A stretch of DNA of 64,000 nucleotides, taken from assembly GCF_900129275.1 (NCBI RefSeq), contig NZ_FQUX01000002.1, positions 313,795-377,794 on the forward strand. Reading direction: 5' to 3'. A program made the translations under genes and the position numbers. Positions 53,467 through 62,326 of this stretch are shown here, piece after piece (the first letter of the stretch is position 1; every line of letters begins with the position of its first letter). The stretch is from Arenibacter palladensis (lineage in GTDB: Bacteria > Bacteroidota > Bacteroidia > Flavobacteriales > Flavobacteriaceae). The notes under the pieces were generated by a model that worked only from the letters and a program-made list of their open reading frames with translations, searched no databases and had not been told where the DNA came from.

Positions 53467-55950
53467 ATGCTAAAAAATCATCTAAAAATTGCCTTACGAT
53501 TCTTTTTAAGGAACAAACTGTTTACTGGCATCAATGTCTTAGGGCTAGCAATTGGAATAACGGCATTTATCCTGTTGACACAATACATCACATTCGAAAA
53601 AAGCTATGATACCTTTATTCCTGATGTTGATGACCTGTATAGGGTTACCCTTACTACAAACTTGGGCGACAATGGTTTTGTTACTTCAGCGACAAATCAC
53701 CCTATGACGGGCCGGGCCATGCTATCGGATTTTCCGGAAGTTGAAAGTTATACGCGTATCGCCGATAAGCCGATGGCGTTTTCTGGTACCATGAATATTT
53801 CATATACCAATACCTTTGGTGACGAAATAAAATCTGATGCCAATGATGATCATATTTATTTTGCCGATAATTCTATTATCGATCTTTTCGATTTACAATT
53901 CATTCAAGGTGATGCCGCAACAGCACTCAATGAACCTATCTCCGTCATACTGAGCGAGAAAATAGCCCATCGCTTTTTCGGGAATGAAGACCCTATTGAA
54001 AAAATGATAGAGGTCAATGATAATTTTAAATTAAAGGTAACCGGTGTCTTTAAAGAACGACCGGACAATACGCACTTACCTATGGGTATGATTGTTTCCT
54101 ATAACATCTTCGGCCCAAATGGCGATCATGCCAACAGTTGGGTATGGCCGGAATTTTACAATTACATTAAACTAAAACCGGGAACAAGTCAGAAGACCGT
54201 TGAAGCCAAGTTTCCGGAATTCGTAAAAAAATATTTGGGGGATATTATGATTGAGCACGGTTTTGAAGCAAAAATGGCATTACAACCAGTTAAGGACATT
54301 CATTTAAAATCTCATTTATTAAAAGAGATTTCTGCCAATAACAGCGAAGGTACCTTGTACTTTTTATTGATCGTAGCGGGTTTTATCATTGCCATTGCTA
54401 TGATTAATTTCATCAACCTATCTACTGCCAAATCGATGGAGAGAGCCAAAGAAGTCGGGATCAAAAAGGTGGTTGGCGCCCCTAGATCAGTGCTTATACA
54501 TCAATTTCTATTTGAATCGCTCCTCATTAATTTTTTTGCAGTTATCATAGCATTTGTATTTATTAATTTGTTGATTCCCTCTTTTAATTCATTGGTCGGA
54601 ATAGAGGTTTTAAGCTTTGAGATGTGGGGTGAATGGCAAGTCTGGTGGGCCATGATAGGTATATTTCTTATCGGGGGAGTTTTAGCAGGTCTATATCCAG
54701 CCTTTGTATTGTCCGGATTTGTACCCATTGAAGTTCTTCGGGGAAAGTTCCATAAAACAACAAAAGGGAATACACTACAAAAGGCTATGGTAGTTTCTCA
54801 ATTTGCCATTTCAATAGCCCTTATTGCGGGAACCTACATTGTTTATAACCAATTTTCATACATGCAGAACCAGGACCTTGGTTTCAATGCTGAACAAAAT
54901 CTTGTCTTTGCAGCACCAACTTATGCTGATTCAACCACCCAACTGAAAGTGGAATCTTTTAAAATGGAATTGGTTCAAAACCCAAGAATCAATAGTGTTG
55001 CCTTGTCCGATGAAATACCAGGAAAACCAATTGTACAAGGGAATACCATAAGACAGGTGCATAAACCAAGAGAATTGGGGGTCAGTGCCAATTTCGTAAT
55101 TATAGATCAAGATTTTATGAAGACCTACGACATCGACCTCTTGGCAGGAAGAGATTTTGTGAAGGAAGATACTAGTTCATTGTATACAAGGGAAGGTCCC
55201 GTTCCGTCCGGTCATAGGGTCCTGATCAACCGTTCGGCGGCAAGAATATTAGGGTTTTCAGAACCTGAAGCGGCTATCAACAAAAAGATGATTTTTAAGT
55301 ATGGCCCTATTGATAGAACAGCTGACATAATCGGAGTAGTGGAAGACCATCATCAACAATCACTTCAAAAAGGGTACGACCCAATTGTCTTTATGAATCT
55401 CATGGGCTACGGGGTCTCGTTCGTAACTGTAAATATAGCCGCTGGTAATATTCGTGAAACCACGGGCCAAATAGAGTCCAAATTCAAAGAGTTTTTTCCA
55501 AACGATTTGTACAACTCCTTTTTTATGGACGACTATTTTAACCGGCAGTACCAGGCCGAATCGAAATTTGGGATCATCTGTTTGGTGTTTTCATTGTTGG
55601 CAATTTTTATTGCTGCTTTAGGTCTATTCGGTCTGGGTTCGCATATGGCTATGCAAAAGACCAAGGAGATAAGTGTTCGGAAAGTTATGGGCGCCACGGT
55701 GGGACAGGCCTTGGCTATAATTCCAAGTAAATTGCTTAGCCTGGTGCTGCTGTCTGGGGCAATAGCACTACCGATCATCTATTTTGTGACCCAAAAATGG
55801 TTGGAAAAATATGCCTTCAAAATTGACCTAAGTATTTGGATGTTCGTAGTGCCACTCATTGTAGTACTACTGGTAGCAGCATTGTCAATCCTCTCCCAAT
55901 CGTTTAAAACGGCAATGGTCAACCCGGCAGAATCGTTGAGAAACGAATAA
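53467..55950 (+). CDS. FtsX/MacB-type ABC permease 4 (divergent)
   Basis: An 827-residue paralogue and the most divergent of the five. It opens MLKNHLKIALRFFLRNK. The coupling helices are RAKEVGIKKVVGAP and KTKEISVRKVMGAT, and the C-terminus is NPAESLRNE instead of NPVKSLRTE. The second periplasmic domain carries an insertion around LYTREGPVPSGHR. The leader contains a GC-rich inverted segment (CCCGTCTACGGCGGG near 53422). All helices are present, so it should be functional, perhaps with a different periplasmic substrate. Confidence 0.92.
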   Translation: MLKNHLKIALRFFLRNKLFTGINVLGLAIGITAFILLTQYITFEKSYDTFIPDVDDLYRVTLTTNLGDNGFVTSATNHPMTGRAMLSDFPEVESYTRIADKPMAFSGTMNISYTNTFGDEIKSDANDDHIYFADNSIIDLFDLQFIQGDAATALNEPISVILSEKIAHRFFGNEDPIEKMIEVNDNFKLKVTGVFKERPDNTHLPMGMIVSYNIFGPNGDHANSWVWPEFYNYIKLKPGTSQKTVEAKFPEFVKKYLGDIMIEHGFEAKMALQPVKDIHLKSHLLKEISANNSEGTLYFLLIVAGFIIAIAMINFINLSTAKSMERAKEVGIKKVVGAPRSVLIHQFLFESLLINFFAVIIAFVFINLLIPSFNSLVGIEVLSFEMWGEWQVWWAMIGIFLIGGVLAGLYPAFVLSGFVPIEVLRGKFHKTTKGNTLQKAMVVSQFAISIALIAGTYIVYNQFSYMQNQDLGFNAEQNLVFAAPTYADSTTQLKVESFKMELVQNPRINSVALSDEIPGKPIVQGNTIRQVHKPRELGVSANFVIIDQDFMKTYDIDLLAGRDFVKEDTSSLYTREGPVPSGHRVLINRSAARILGFSEPEAAINKKMIFKYGPIDRTADIIGVVEDHHQQSLQKGYDPIVFMNLMGYGVSFVTVNIAAGNIRETTGQIESKFKEFFPNDLYNSFFMDDYFNRQYQAESKFGIICLVFSLLAIFIAALGLFGLGSHMAMQKTKEISVRKVMGATVGQALAIIPSKLLSLVLLSGAIALPIIYFVTQKWLEKYAFKIDLSIWMFVVPLIVVLLVAALSILSQSFKTAMVNPAESLRNE

Positions 55951-55975
55951 TCATCAATCAATAAAATCAACAATA

Positions 55976-58393
55976 ATGATAAAAAATTATCTAAAAATTG
56001 CTTGGCGAAGCATTAAGAGTGATAAGCTCTTCACCTTTATTAAGGTCGGTGGTTTTGCCATGGGCATTGCGGCATGTCTGTTGATTGCATTATTCATTAA
56101 AGATGAACTCAGCTATGACCAGCAATACGAAAACAAGGACCGTATTTATCGGGTTGTTTTGCAGGGTTTTATGGATGGTGAAATTAAAAAGAGCGTCCAT
56201 TTTCAATTGCCTTTTGCGGATGCCCTACAATCCGATTTTCCGGAGATAGAAAAGGCTGGAAAAATAAATATGAGCGAGCTCTTTGGCGCTGGGAAACGTG
56301 GCCTGCGATTAACGGGTGAATCCCAGAACAATTTTGAGGACGGGTTTGTATTTGCCAACCAGAACATCCTTGAAATTCTTGAGATAACCTTGGTACAGGG
56401 AAATACCAAGGAGGCCTTATTACAACCTGACAATATTGTAATTTCCAAATCCAAGGCAGATAAATATTTCCCTGAAGGGAATGCCCTGGGCAAGTCTATT
56501 GTATTGGATAACAACACCTCAAGACCTTATACGATTACCGGCGTTATGCCAGATTTTCCCAAAAAATCCCATCTCCAGTTTAATTTTTTGTTACCCATAG
56601 AGGATACGAATATGAGCTGGACCAATCAGAATTATTTCACCTATGTTCTCGTAGACGAAAATGCCAGTATTCCAGCCTTGGAGAAAAAAATGTTTTCCAT
56701 AATGGAAAACTACATCATCCCGGCCCAATTGGCGTATGGACGTGACCCAGCTTTTATCCAAGTCCTAAAAACTGTTGAATACAAGTTGCAACCCATTGCC
56801 GATATACATTTACGATCAGATCTTGCCATGGGGGATGGTCTAAAACATGGTGATATTCGGTTTGTTTGGCTTTTTGGAGCCATAGCAGGGTTTATTTTAT
56901 TATTGGCCTGTATCAATTTCATTAACCTTTCAACCGCCAAATCGGCCAATAGGGCAAAGGAAGTAGGAATGCGTAAAACTGTTGGGGCTTACAAAAATAA
57001 CTTGGTTGCACAATTTCTTACCGAATCGGTACTGTACAGTCTAATCTCCTTTTTATTGGGGCTGATGTTAGCCTGGGTCTTGCTACCAACCTTTAATGAA
57101 ATTGCAGCAAAGTCCATTTTATTTCCCTGGGAGGTTTGGTGGTTTGTACCGCTTATGGCATCCTCGGCCCTATTTATTGGAATTATAGCAGGAATGTACC
57201 CTGCATTTTATCTTTCTTCCTTTAGACCTGTTAATGTTCTAAAAGGGAGCCTTAGTGTCGGCAGTAAGAGCGGAAATCTTAGAAGCGGTTTGGTCGTGTT
57301 TCAGTTTGCTGCATCGGTTATCCTGATTATCGGAACATTGATCATTTACAAGCAAATGGACTATATCCTACATAAAGAACTGGGTTACGACAAAGATCAG
57401 GTTGTGATTTTGGAAGGGGCCAATATTTTGGGAAATAAATCGGAAAGCTTCAAGGCACAATTGTTACAGCTTCCTCAAGTACAAGCTGTAACAAAAAGTG
57501 ATTATTTGCCGATCGATGGCGCCAAAAGGAATGGCAATACTTTTAAAAAAGTGGGGGAGGGGATTGAAGATCGTGGGATACCTGCGCAATTTTGGCGAGT
57601 GGATTATGATTACATAAAAACACTGGGGGTAAAGGTGAAGGAGGGTAGGGATTTTTCCAGGGAAATTGCTTCCGACTCCATTAATTCGATGATTATTAAT
57701 GCGAAAATGGCCCAGGATCTCGGTTATGAGAACCCTATTGGAAAGTACATTAACAATGGTAGGGACTGGACCATTGTAGGGGTGGTACAGGATTTCCATT
57801 TTAAATCCTTGAAGGAAGATATAAGCGCTCTTACCTTAGTTGTTGCAAACAATGACCTCGGTGCAATTTCGGTAAAACTTAAGTCGGATAATATTGGGGG
57901 GGGCTTGGCAGCCATTGAAGCCATTTGGAATAAAAATGTACCCAACCAAGCCTTTGCTTATTCCTTTTTAGATCAGAAATTTACCCAAATGCACGAGGAT
58001 GTGCAACGCATGGGGAAAATATTCAACAGCTTTGCCCTGTTTGCTATTTTAGTGGCATGTTTAGGGCTGTTTGCACTGTCCGCCTTTATGGTGGAACAAA
58101 GAAAAAAGGAAATAAGTATTCGGTTGGTTTTAGGAGCTCCCTTTAAAAGTATTTATAAACTGTTGACCTTGGATTTTTTGAAGTTGATTGTTATTGCCAT
58201 ACTTATTGCGATACCTATAGGATGGTATATGATGAACCGATGGTTGGAGGATTTTGCCTATAAGGTGGATATTGGATGGGAAATATTCCTGAGTGCAGGT
58301 GGGATTGCTATGGCTGTTGCTGTAGCGACAATTAGCTACCAGTCTATAGGGGCAGCATTGATCAAACCTCTTAAAAGTTTAAGAACGGAGTGA
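55976..58393 (+). CDS. FtsX/MacB-type ABC permease 5
   Basis: An 805-residue paralogue only 25 bases after permease 4. It opens MIKNYLKIAWRSIKSDK and ends KPLKSLRTE. The first coupling helix is canonical (RAKEVGMRKTVGAY); the second is RKKEISIRLVLGAP, in which the usual IRK lysine is leucine. The odd second ATPase follows 97 bases later, so permease 5 and that ATPase may have co-diverged to work together. Confidence 0.93.
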   Translation: MIKNYLKIAWRSIKSDKLFTFIKVGGFAMGIAACLLIALFIKDELSYDQQYENKDRIYRVVLQGFMDGEIKKSVHFQLPFADALQSDFPEIEKAGKINMSELFGAGKRGLRLTGESQNNFEDGFVFANQNILEILEITLVQGNTKEALLQPDNIVISKSKADKYFPEGNALGKSIVLDNNTSRPYTITGVMPDFPKKSHLQFNFLLPIEDTNMSWTNQNYFTYVLVDENASIPALEKKMFSIMENYIIPAQLAYGRDPAFIQVLKTVEYKLQPIADIHLRSDLAMGDGLKHGDIRFVWLFGAIAGFILLLACINFINLSTAKSANRAKEVGMRKTVGAYKNNLVAQFLTESVLYSLISFLLGLMLAWVLLPTFNEIAAKSILFPWEVWWFVPLMASSALFIGIIAGMYPAFYLSSFRPVNVLKGSLSVGSKSGNLRSGLVVFQFAASVILIIGTLIIYKQMDYILHKELGYDKDQVVILEGANILGNKSESFKAQLLQLPQVQAVTKSDYLPIDGAKRNGNTFKKVGEGIEDRGIPAQFWRVDYDYIKTLGVKVKEGRDFSREIASDSINSMIINAKMAQDLGYENPIGKYINNGRDWTIVGVVQDFHFKSLKEDISALTLVVANNDLGAISVKLKSDNIGGGLAAIEAIWNKNVPNQAFAYSFLDQKFTQMHEDVQRMGKIFNSFALFAILVACLGLFALSAFMVEQRKKEISIRLVLGAPFKSIYKLLTLDFLKLIVIAILIAIPIGWYMMNRWLEDFAYKVDIGWEIFLSAGGIAMAVAVATISYQSIGAALIKPLKSLRTE

Positions 58394-58490
58394 AAAATAA
58401 ATCTAACATTTTATTGCGGCCGTTATCGAAAACCAGGACGACATAGGAATAATAACTCGACTCCGTTCGAGCAAATGATAAACAATAATT

Positions 58491-59168
58491 ATGCTATTAC
58501 AACTAAACAACATTTTTAAATGGGTAAACTCAGGCGGGCAACGTATCTTCTTGTTGAAGGATATAAACCTCACTGTGGCAGAAGGGGAGTTTATTTCCGT
58601 AATGGGTCCCTCAGGCTCCGGTAAATCAACGTTACTCAATGTTATTGGCATGTTGGATAATTTTGACGAAGGGGAATACAGTTTTTTGAACGAGCCAGTT
58701 CACACCTTAAAAGAAAAGAATCGAGCCAATTTGTACAAACAATATATTGGCTTTGTATTTCAATCCTACCACTTGTTGGATGACCTAACGGTAAAGGAAA
58801 ATCTGGAAATGCCCTTGTTGTATAAGAAAGTCGGCAGCTCTGAACGGAAATCCTTGGTGGCTGATACCTTGGATCGTTTTAATATAGTTGGAAAGAAAGA
58901 TCTTTTTCCTTCACAGCTGAGTGGTGGACAACAACAATTGGTTGGTATTGCGCGCGCATTAATTTCATCTCCGAAACTTATTTTGGCCGACGAGCCTACC
59001 GGAAACTTAAATTCCAAACAGGGCGAGGAGATTATGGAACTTTTCAAGCAATTGAATAATGAAGGGGTTACCATAATTCAAGTTACCCACTCAGAAAAGA
59101 ATGCTACGTACGGTTCACGAACCATCAATCTATTGGATGGTCGACAAATCAATGCATTGAATGGATAG
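58491..59168 (+). CDS. ABC transporter ATPase, MacB/LolD type, with altered signature and D-loop
   Basis: A 225-residue nucleotide-binding subunit. Walker A (GPSGSGKST, 39-47), Q-loop (FVFQSYHL), Walker B (LILADEP, 163-169) and switch His200 are intact. Two key places differ from the first ATPase: the signature reads LSGGQQQLV with Leu150 in place of the near-invariant arginine, and the D-loop reads NLNS with Asn174 in place of aspartate. ATP binding should persist, but dimer communication may be changed. It closes the operon. An inverted repeat CTCGA/TCGAG (near 58457-58471) lies in the short leader. Confidence 0.93.
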   Translation: MLLQLNNIFKWVNSGGQRIFLLKDINLTVAEGEFISVMGPSGSGKSTLLNVIGMLDNFDEGEYSFLNEPVHTLKEKNRANLYKQYIGFVFQSYHLLDDLTVKENLEMPLLYKKVGSSERKSLVADTLDRFNIVGKKDLFPSQLSGGQQQLVGIARALISSPKLILADEPTGNLNSKQGEEIMELFKQLNNEGVTIIQVTHSEKNATYGSRTINLLDGRQINALNG

Positions 59169-59197
59169 TACAGTTAGATACTACTTAATTACAAAAA

Positions 59198-59220
59198 AGG
59201 CTACCTTTTTAGGGTAGCCT
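59198..59220. terminator. Bidirectional terminator between the ABC operon and the FN3 lipoprotein
   Basis: AGGCTACC (59198-59205) pairs perfectly with GGTAGCCT (59213-59220). A six-T run follows on the minus strand and makes it a strong terminator for the FN3 gene. On the plus strand it ends the ABC operon more weakly. Confidence 0.85.
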
Positions 59221-59243
59221 CAATTAAAAACACTTTATCACAA

Positions 59244-59915
59244 TCAACTTGTTGTAATTTCCTTGACCGGCGATGGTTTGGATACATCTGTACCTTTTTT
59301 GGTATAAACCCTAACGTAATACTTGGTTTTGGTTGTCAAACCGCTTACGGCTGCGGATAATTCACTTACCTCCTTCTTATTAAAACCGGCAACGGTAGAG
59401 CTAAAATCCGATTTGGTGGAAACTTCTACCAGGTACTTATCTGCTCCGGTTATTGCACTCCACTCAATTTTGAATGATGTATTCTGAATATCAGTTGCAT
59501 CCTTTAGCACTGGTCCTGCTATTAGTTTAGTGGTCGTAGCATCTTTAGCTGCAGATGCTTTTGACACGTCACCACCATCTTTTGCGTAGACCCTGAAATA
59601 ATATTTGGTTTCCCCTTCTAATCCACTGATTGTGGTACTGTTGGTGGTAACCGATTTTTTATTGTAACCCGTAACCGAAGTACTAAAATCAGCTTTGGTG
59701 GAAACTTCAATGAGGTAACTATCCGCCAAATCCACTTTCGACCAGGATGCTTTAAACGAAGTAGCCATAAGTTCACTGGCATTGCTTAGGGTAGGGGCCG
59801 CTACTTTTGAATCCGAATCATTGTCGTCATCCTTACTACATGACGTTGTCAAAACTGGGGCTAAAGCCATACTAATAAAAAAGTAATACAATGGAAATTT
59901 AATCTTGTTTTTCAT
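59244..59915 (-). CDS. Surface lipoprotein with two fibronectin type III domains
   Basis: A 223-residue lipoprotein. The signal ends at a lipobox cysteine (TTSCSKDDDND); the acidic stretch right after the cysteine fits the lipoprotein export signal that sends Bacteroidota lipoproteins to the cell surface. Two FN3 domains follow, residues ~40-130 and ~130-223, with obvious internal repetition (YLIEVSTKADFSTSVTGYNK against YLVEVSTKSDFSSTVAGFNK; KYYFRVY against KYYVRVY). I use ATG 59915, because the 11 extra upstream residues spoil the signal peptide. A promoter-like TGTAGCG-N16-CGTA element lies about 30 bases upstream. The likely role is binding or adhesion; the ligand is unknown. Confidence 0.88.
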   Translation of the reverse strand: MKNKIKFPLYYFFISMALAPVLTTSCSKDDDNDSDSKVAAPTLSNASELMATSFKASWSKVDLADSYLIEVSTKADFSTSVTGYNKKSVTTNSTTISGLEGETKYYFRVYAKDGGDVSKASAAKDATTTKLIAGPVLKDATDIQNTSFKIEWSAITGADKYLVEVSTKSDFSSTVAGFNKKEVSELSAAVSGLTTKTKYYVRVYTKKGTDVSKPSPVKEITTS

Positions 59916-59946
59916 GTAATTTTTGTTTTTTAATGTTAATAACCCC

Positions 59947-59975
59947 ATTACGTTAAAGCTTTACTAAACGCTACA
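59947..59975 (-). promoter_or_regulatory. Candidate ECF-sigma promoter A
   Basis: On the minus strand, TGTAGCG is followed after 16 bases by CGTAAT, ending 32 bases before the FN3 lipoprotein ATG. The same arrangement occurs at 62873-62901. The spacing fits ECF -35/-10 boxes. Confidence 0.4.
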
Positions 59976-60506
59976 TGCTTTTAATTTTTTTTTTAAAATA
60001 ATCCAAACGAGAATGAAAAATCGATCCTAAATATGGCCAAGTTCAATAAAAGACATTGGACAAGGTGGCTCATAAACTTTGTTTTTCCGACGAACAATAT
60101 ATCATACTAAATGTTAAGAGAGATGCTATTTCAACGCACTATTTAACATGGATGACAAATGCAATAACTTGGATTAACTGAGGATACAAAAAAAGCCCCT
60201 ATCAAGAATAATAGAGACTTTTGATAAATAAAAACAACAACTAATTCAAATTCTAGTGATTTTCCAACCTATGTCTTATTTCGTGTACTCATTCACATTA
60301 TTCCAGTGGACTTAAAGACAATTTATTCCAATGATAATGAATACCAGTTCTTAACTAAACCCATCCAACATAGTTCAATCAATAAAATATATTTAAAGGC
60401 TCTAGAAAACTATGCTGCCAGAATTATCTGCATGTATCCAAATGTCCGACTCACAGCTATATTTCCATATCATTTTATTTATAAGTACTGATTTTCCAGA
60501 ATACAA
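59949..60506. other. Gap of 558 bases between FN3 gene and barrel gene
   Basis: It holds promoter A and the terminator at 60191-60222. A plus-strand frame of about 61 codons (60306-60491, GTG start) is not supported. The ~285 bases between the barrel gene's stop and the terminator show no gene. Confidence 0.5.
60191..60222 (-). terminator. Intrinsic terminator of the sigma/barrel operon
   Basis: On the minus strand AAAAGTCTCTAT pairs completely with ATAGGGGCTTTT if G-U pairs are allowed, and a T run follows. It lies 285 bases beyond the barrel gene's stop. Confidence 0.7.
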
Positions 60507-61775
60507 TCATGGATTCAGGGAAACTTTTAAGGCTATACCGCCCATCGGAACTTTGGTATTATCAGTGGATATAGAATTTAACGGTAACTTATAAAAGGGT
60601 TGTATTTCATATTTTACCCGATCCGATAAAGGAGCCTTATAACCAATGGATAAATTAATTGTACCAAAGGGGTGTAACCGACTTCCTTTATAGTCTGATT
60701 CTTTTTTTGAAGATATCTCTTCCTTAACCCTGTAACTCTGCATAGTCCCATTAACATCGTGATATACCTCTACCTCACGGAAGGTCGTTTTTGTTGCTAC
60801 CGCATTTTCATTAAACGTTAAATAGGACGACATCCCTGCTTGAATAAAAATAAAGTTTCTTTTACTAGGGATCTTGTACATAATATTAATAGGTATATCC
60901 AAATTCTTAAGACTGGTTTCTTCCTTATTGTATTTATCCTCTTCCATTGAGGCTTCAGATGTTGCAAGAATTGATTCTTCATTCTTAAGTCGCAAATTAT
61001 TAAATATGACGCCAGTGTTAAATGCAAATGCCGAGGATTTTATCGGCACATTCAAAACAACCCCGGCCCCAAAGTTGGTGGAAGTCAGGGTCTGGCTATT
61101 GGCATTATTTGAACCATAACTTGGCGACACCTGGAATCCAATTTCAACATCCCCTTGGACAGTACTTGTAACTTTGTAGTCGACATCCTTTTTGAGAGTT
61201 GCAAACTGCTCTGTATTCCAATCATAATTGTCAAAGGGTAAATTGAACAAATCAATGTCTCCAACTTGAATAGGCAAAGCGTTCTCAAATATCATTACAG
61301 ACTTTGTTACGGCAACTATTGTTCTCACTTTTCCTTTAGAATCGACATATCTACCATTCATATGGGCCAATGTATCTTCAGCATCTAGATGCATTTGCTT
61401 AGAATCACTAACTTTAGTTACATTAATATTATCCATCTCGGTGCTCTCTTTCAGGAGATTTATACCAGTTCCAACACTATCCTCGCCTGATGTAGATTCC
61501 AATATTCTGGAATGGGGTAGGGGGAAGTCCTTTATAGTTACGGGATATTGAAAATCTACAGGATGATGTGGGTTTTTTATTAATATCCAGCCAATTGAAA
61601 TCAGTAACAACATAGAAGAGGCGACTCCCGTCATACACCAATAATGAATACGGTTCTTTCTTTTCTTCTTGCGGGTTAAAAAACGCTCCCATGCGCCATC
61701 CTCATAGACTTCTACATGGTGAAGTATTGCGTCTCTTAATTTATTTGCCAATTCTTCGTCAAATTGTTCTTTCAT
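60507..61775 (-). CDS. Trans-envelope protein: cytosolic anti-sigma-like N-terminus, membrane helix, C-terminal outer-membrane barrel
   Basis: A 422-residue protein. Residues ~1-42 are cytosolic and charged (GAWERFLTRKKKRKNR), like the sigma-contact segments of anti-sigma proteins. Residues ~44-66 are one membrane helix (CMTGVASSMLLLISIGWILI). Residues ~67-195 are a polar periplasmic linker. From ~200 on come alternating strands (VEIGFQVSPSYGSN; TNFGAGVVLNVPIKSSAFAF; FGTINLSIGYKAPL), typical of an outer-membrane barrel. The gene follows the ECF sigma gene by five bases. This layout is known in Bacteroidota, where it could pass a signal from the surface straight to the sigma factor; the mechanism here is inferred. 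Confidence 0.8.
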   Translation of the reverse strand: MKEQFDEELANKLRDAILHHVEVYEDGAWERFLTRKKKRKNRIHYWCMTGVASSMLLLISIGWILIKNPHHPVDFQYPVTIKDFPLPHSRILESTSGEDSVGTGINLLKESTEMDNINVTKVSDSKQMHLDAEDTLAHMNGRYVDSKGKVRTIVAVTKSVMIFENALPIQVGDIDLFNLPFDNYDWNTEQFATLKKDVDYKVTSTVQGDVEIGFQVSPSYGSNNANSQTLTSTNFGAGVVLNVPIKSSAFAFNTGVIFNNLRLKNEESILATSEASMEEDKYNKEETSLKNLDIPINIMYKIPSKRNFIFIQAGMSSYLTFNENAVATKTTFREVEVYHDVNGTMQSYRVKEEISSKKESDYKGSRLHPFGTINLSIGYKAPLSDRVKYEIQPFYKLPLNSISTDNTKVPMGGIALKVSLNP

Positions 61776-61780
61776 CCTTA

Positions 61781-62326
61781 CTATTTAAAATGTCTGGTTA
61801 CCAAGCCCCTCAATCTCTCCTTAGCTCTTGCGAGATAAGTCCTAGATGAACTTTCGCCTATGCCCATTAACTCAGAAATCTCCTTATGGTCATATCCTTC
61901 GATTTCATAGAGATTAAAAACTGTCCTTAACATTTCAGGAAGTTCTCCCAATAATTGATAAATATCATCAATGTCCAAGTTGTCCAATAATTCCACCGCC
62001 GGCAAATCCCTGGAACAATCGGATACGTCCAAATGATATAGATGTTTTTTGTTTCTTCTAAATTCATCTATGGCACAATTAATGGCTATTTTTCTTATCC
62101 AACCTTTAAAGGATTGTTTGTGATCAAAGGATTCGATCGAATCAAAAATCTTAATAAAGGTATCATCAACCACTTCTCTTGCTATATCCTTATTTGTACA
62201 ATATGCCATTCCTATTGCCATGACATAACCGTAATATTTCTTATACAGACGTTCCTGATCTTTTCCTATTTTCGAAATACAACCAGAAATTAATTTCGTC
62301 TCTTCATCCTTAGTGTCCTTGCCCAA
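61781..62326 (-). CDS. ECF-type RNA polymerase sigma factor
   Basis: A 181-residue sigma-70-family factor of the ECF group. Region 2 is GYVMAIGMAYCTNKDIAREV, then VVDDTFIKIFDSIESFDHKQ and SFKGWIRKIAINCAIDEFRR. Region 4 is LPEMLRTVFNLYEIEGYDHK and EISELMGIGESSSRTYLARA. Both are complete, and region 3 is absent as expected. It is first in a two-gene operon with the trans-envelope barrel protein, which is likely its regulator. Possible targets are the FN3 lipoprotein and itself, judged by the shared TGTAGCG-N16-CGTA elements. Confidence 0.94.
   Translation of the reverse strand: MGKDTKDEETKLISGCISKIGKDQERLYKKYYGYVMAIGMAYCTNKDIAREVVDDTFIKIFDSIESFDHKQSFKGWIRKIAINCAIDEFRRNKKHLYHLDVSDCSRDLPAVELLDNLDIDDIYQLLGELPEMLRTVFNLYEIEGYDHKEISELMGIGESSSRTYLARAKERLRGLVTRHFK

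Noticed and set aside
59692-59915. Possibility that the FN3 lipoprotein gene belongs to the sigma/barrel operon
   Set aside because: A terminator (60191-60222) and an own promoter-like element lie between them; they may share regulation but not a transcript.
60306-60491. 61-codon plus-strand frame containing a response-regulator-like FLTKPI string
   Set aside because: The match is only a few residues, there is no conserved aspartate or fold around it, and the start is GTG without context.
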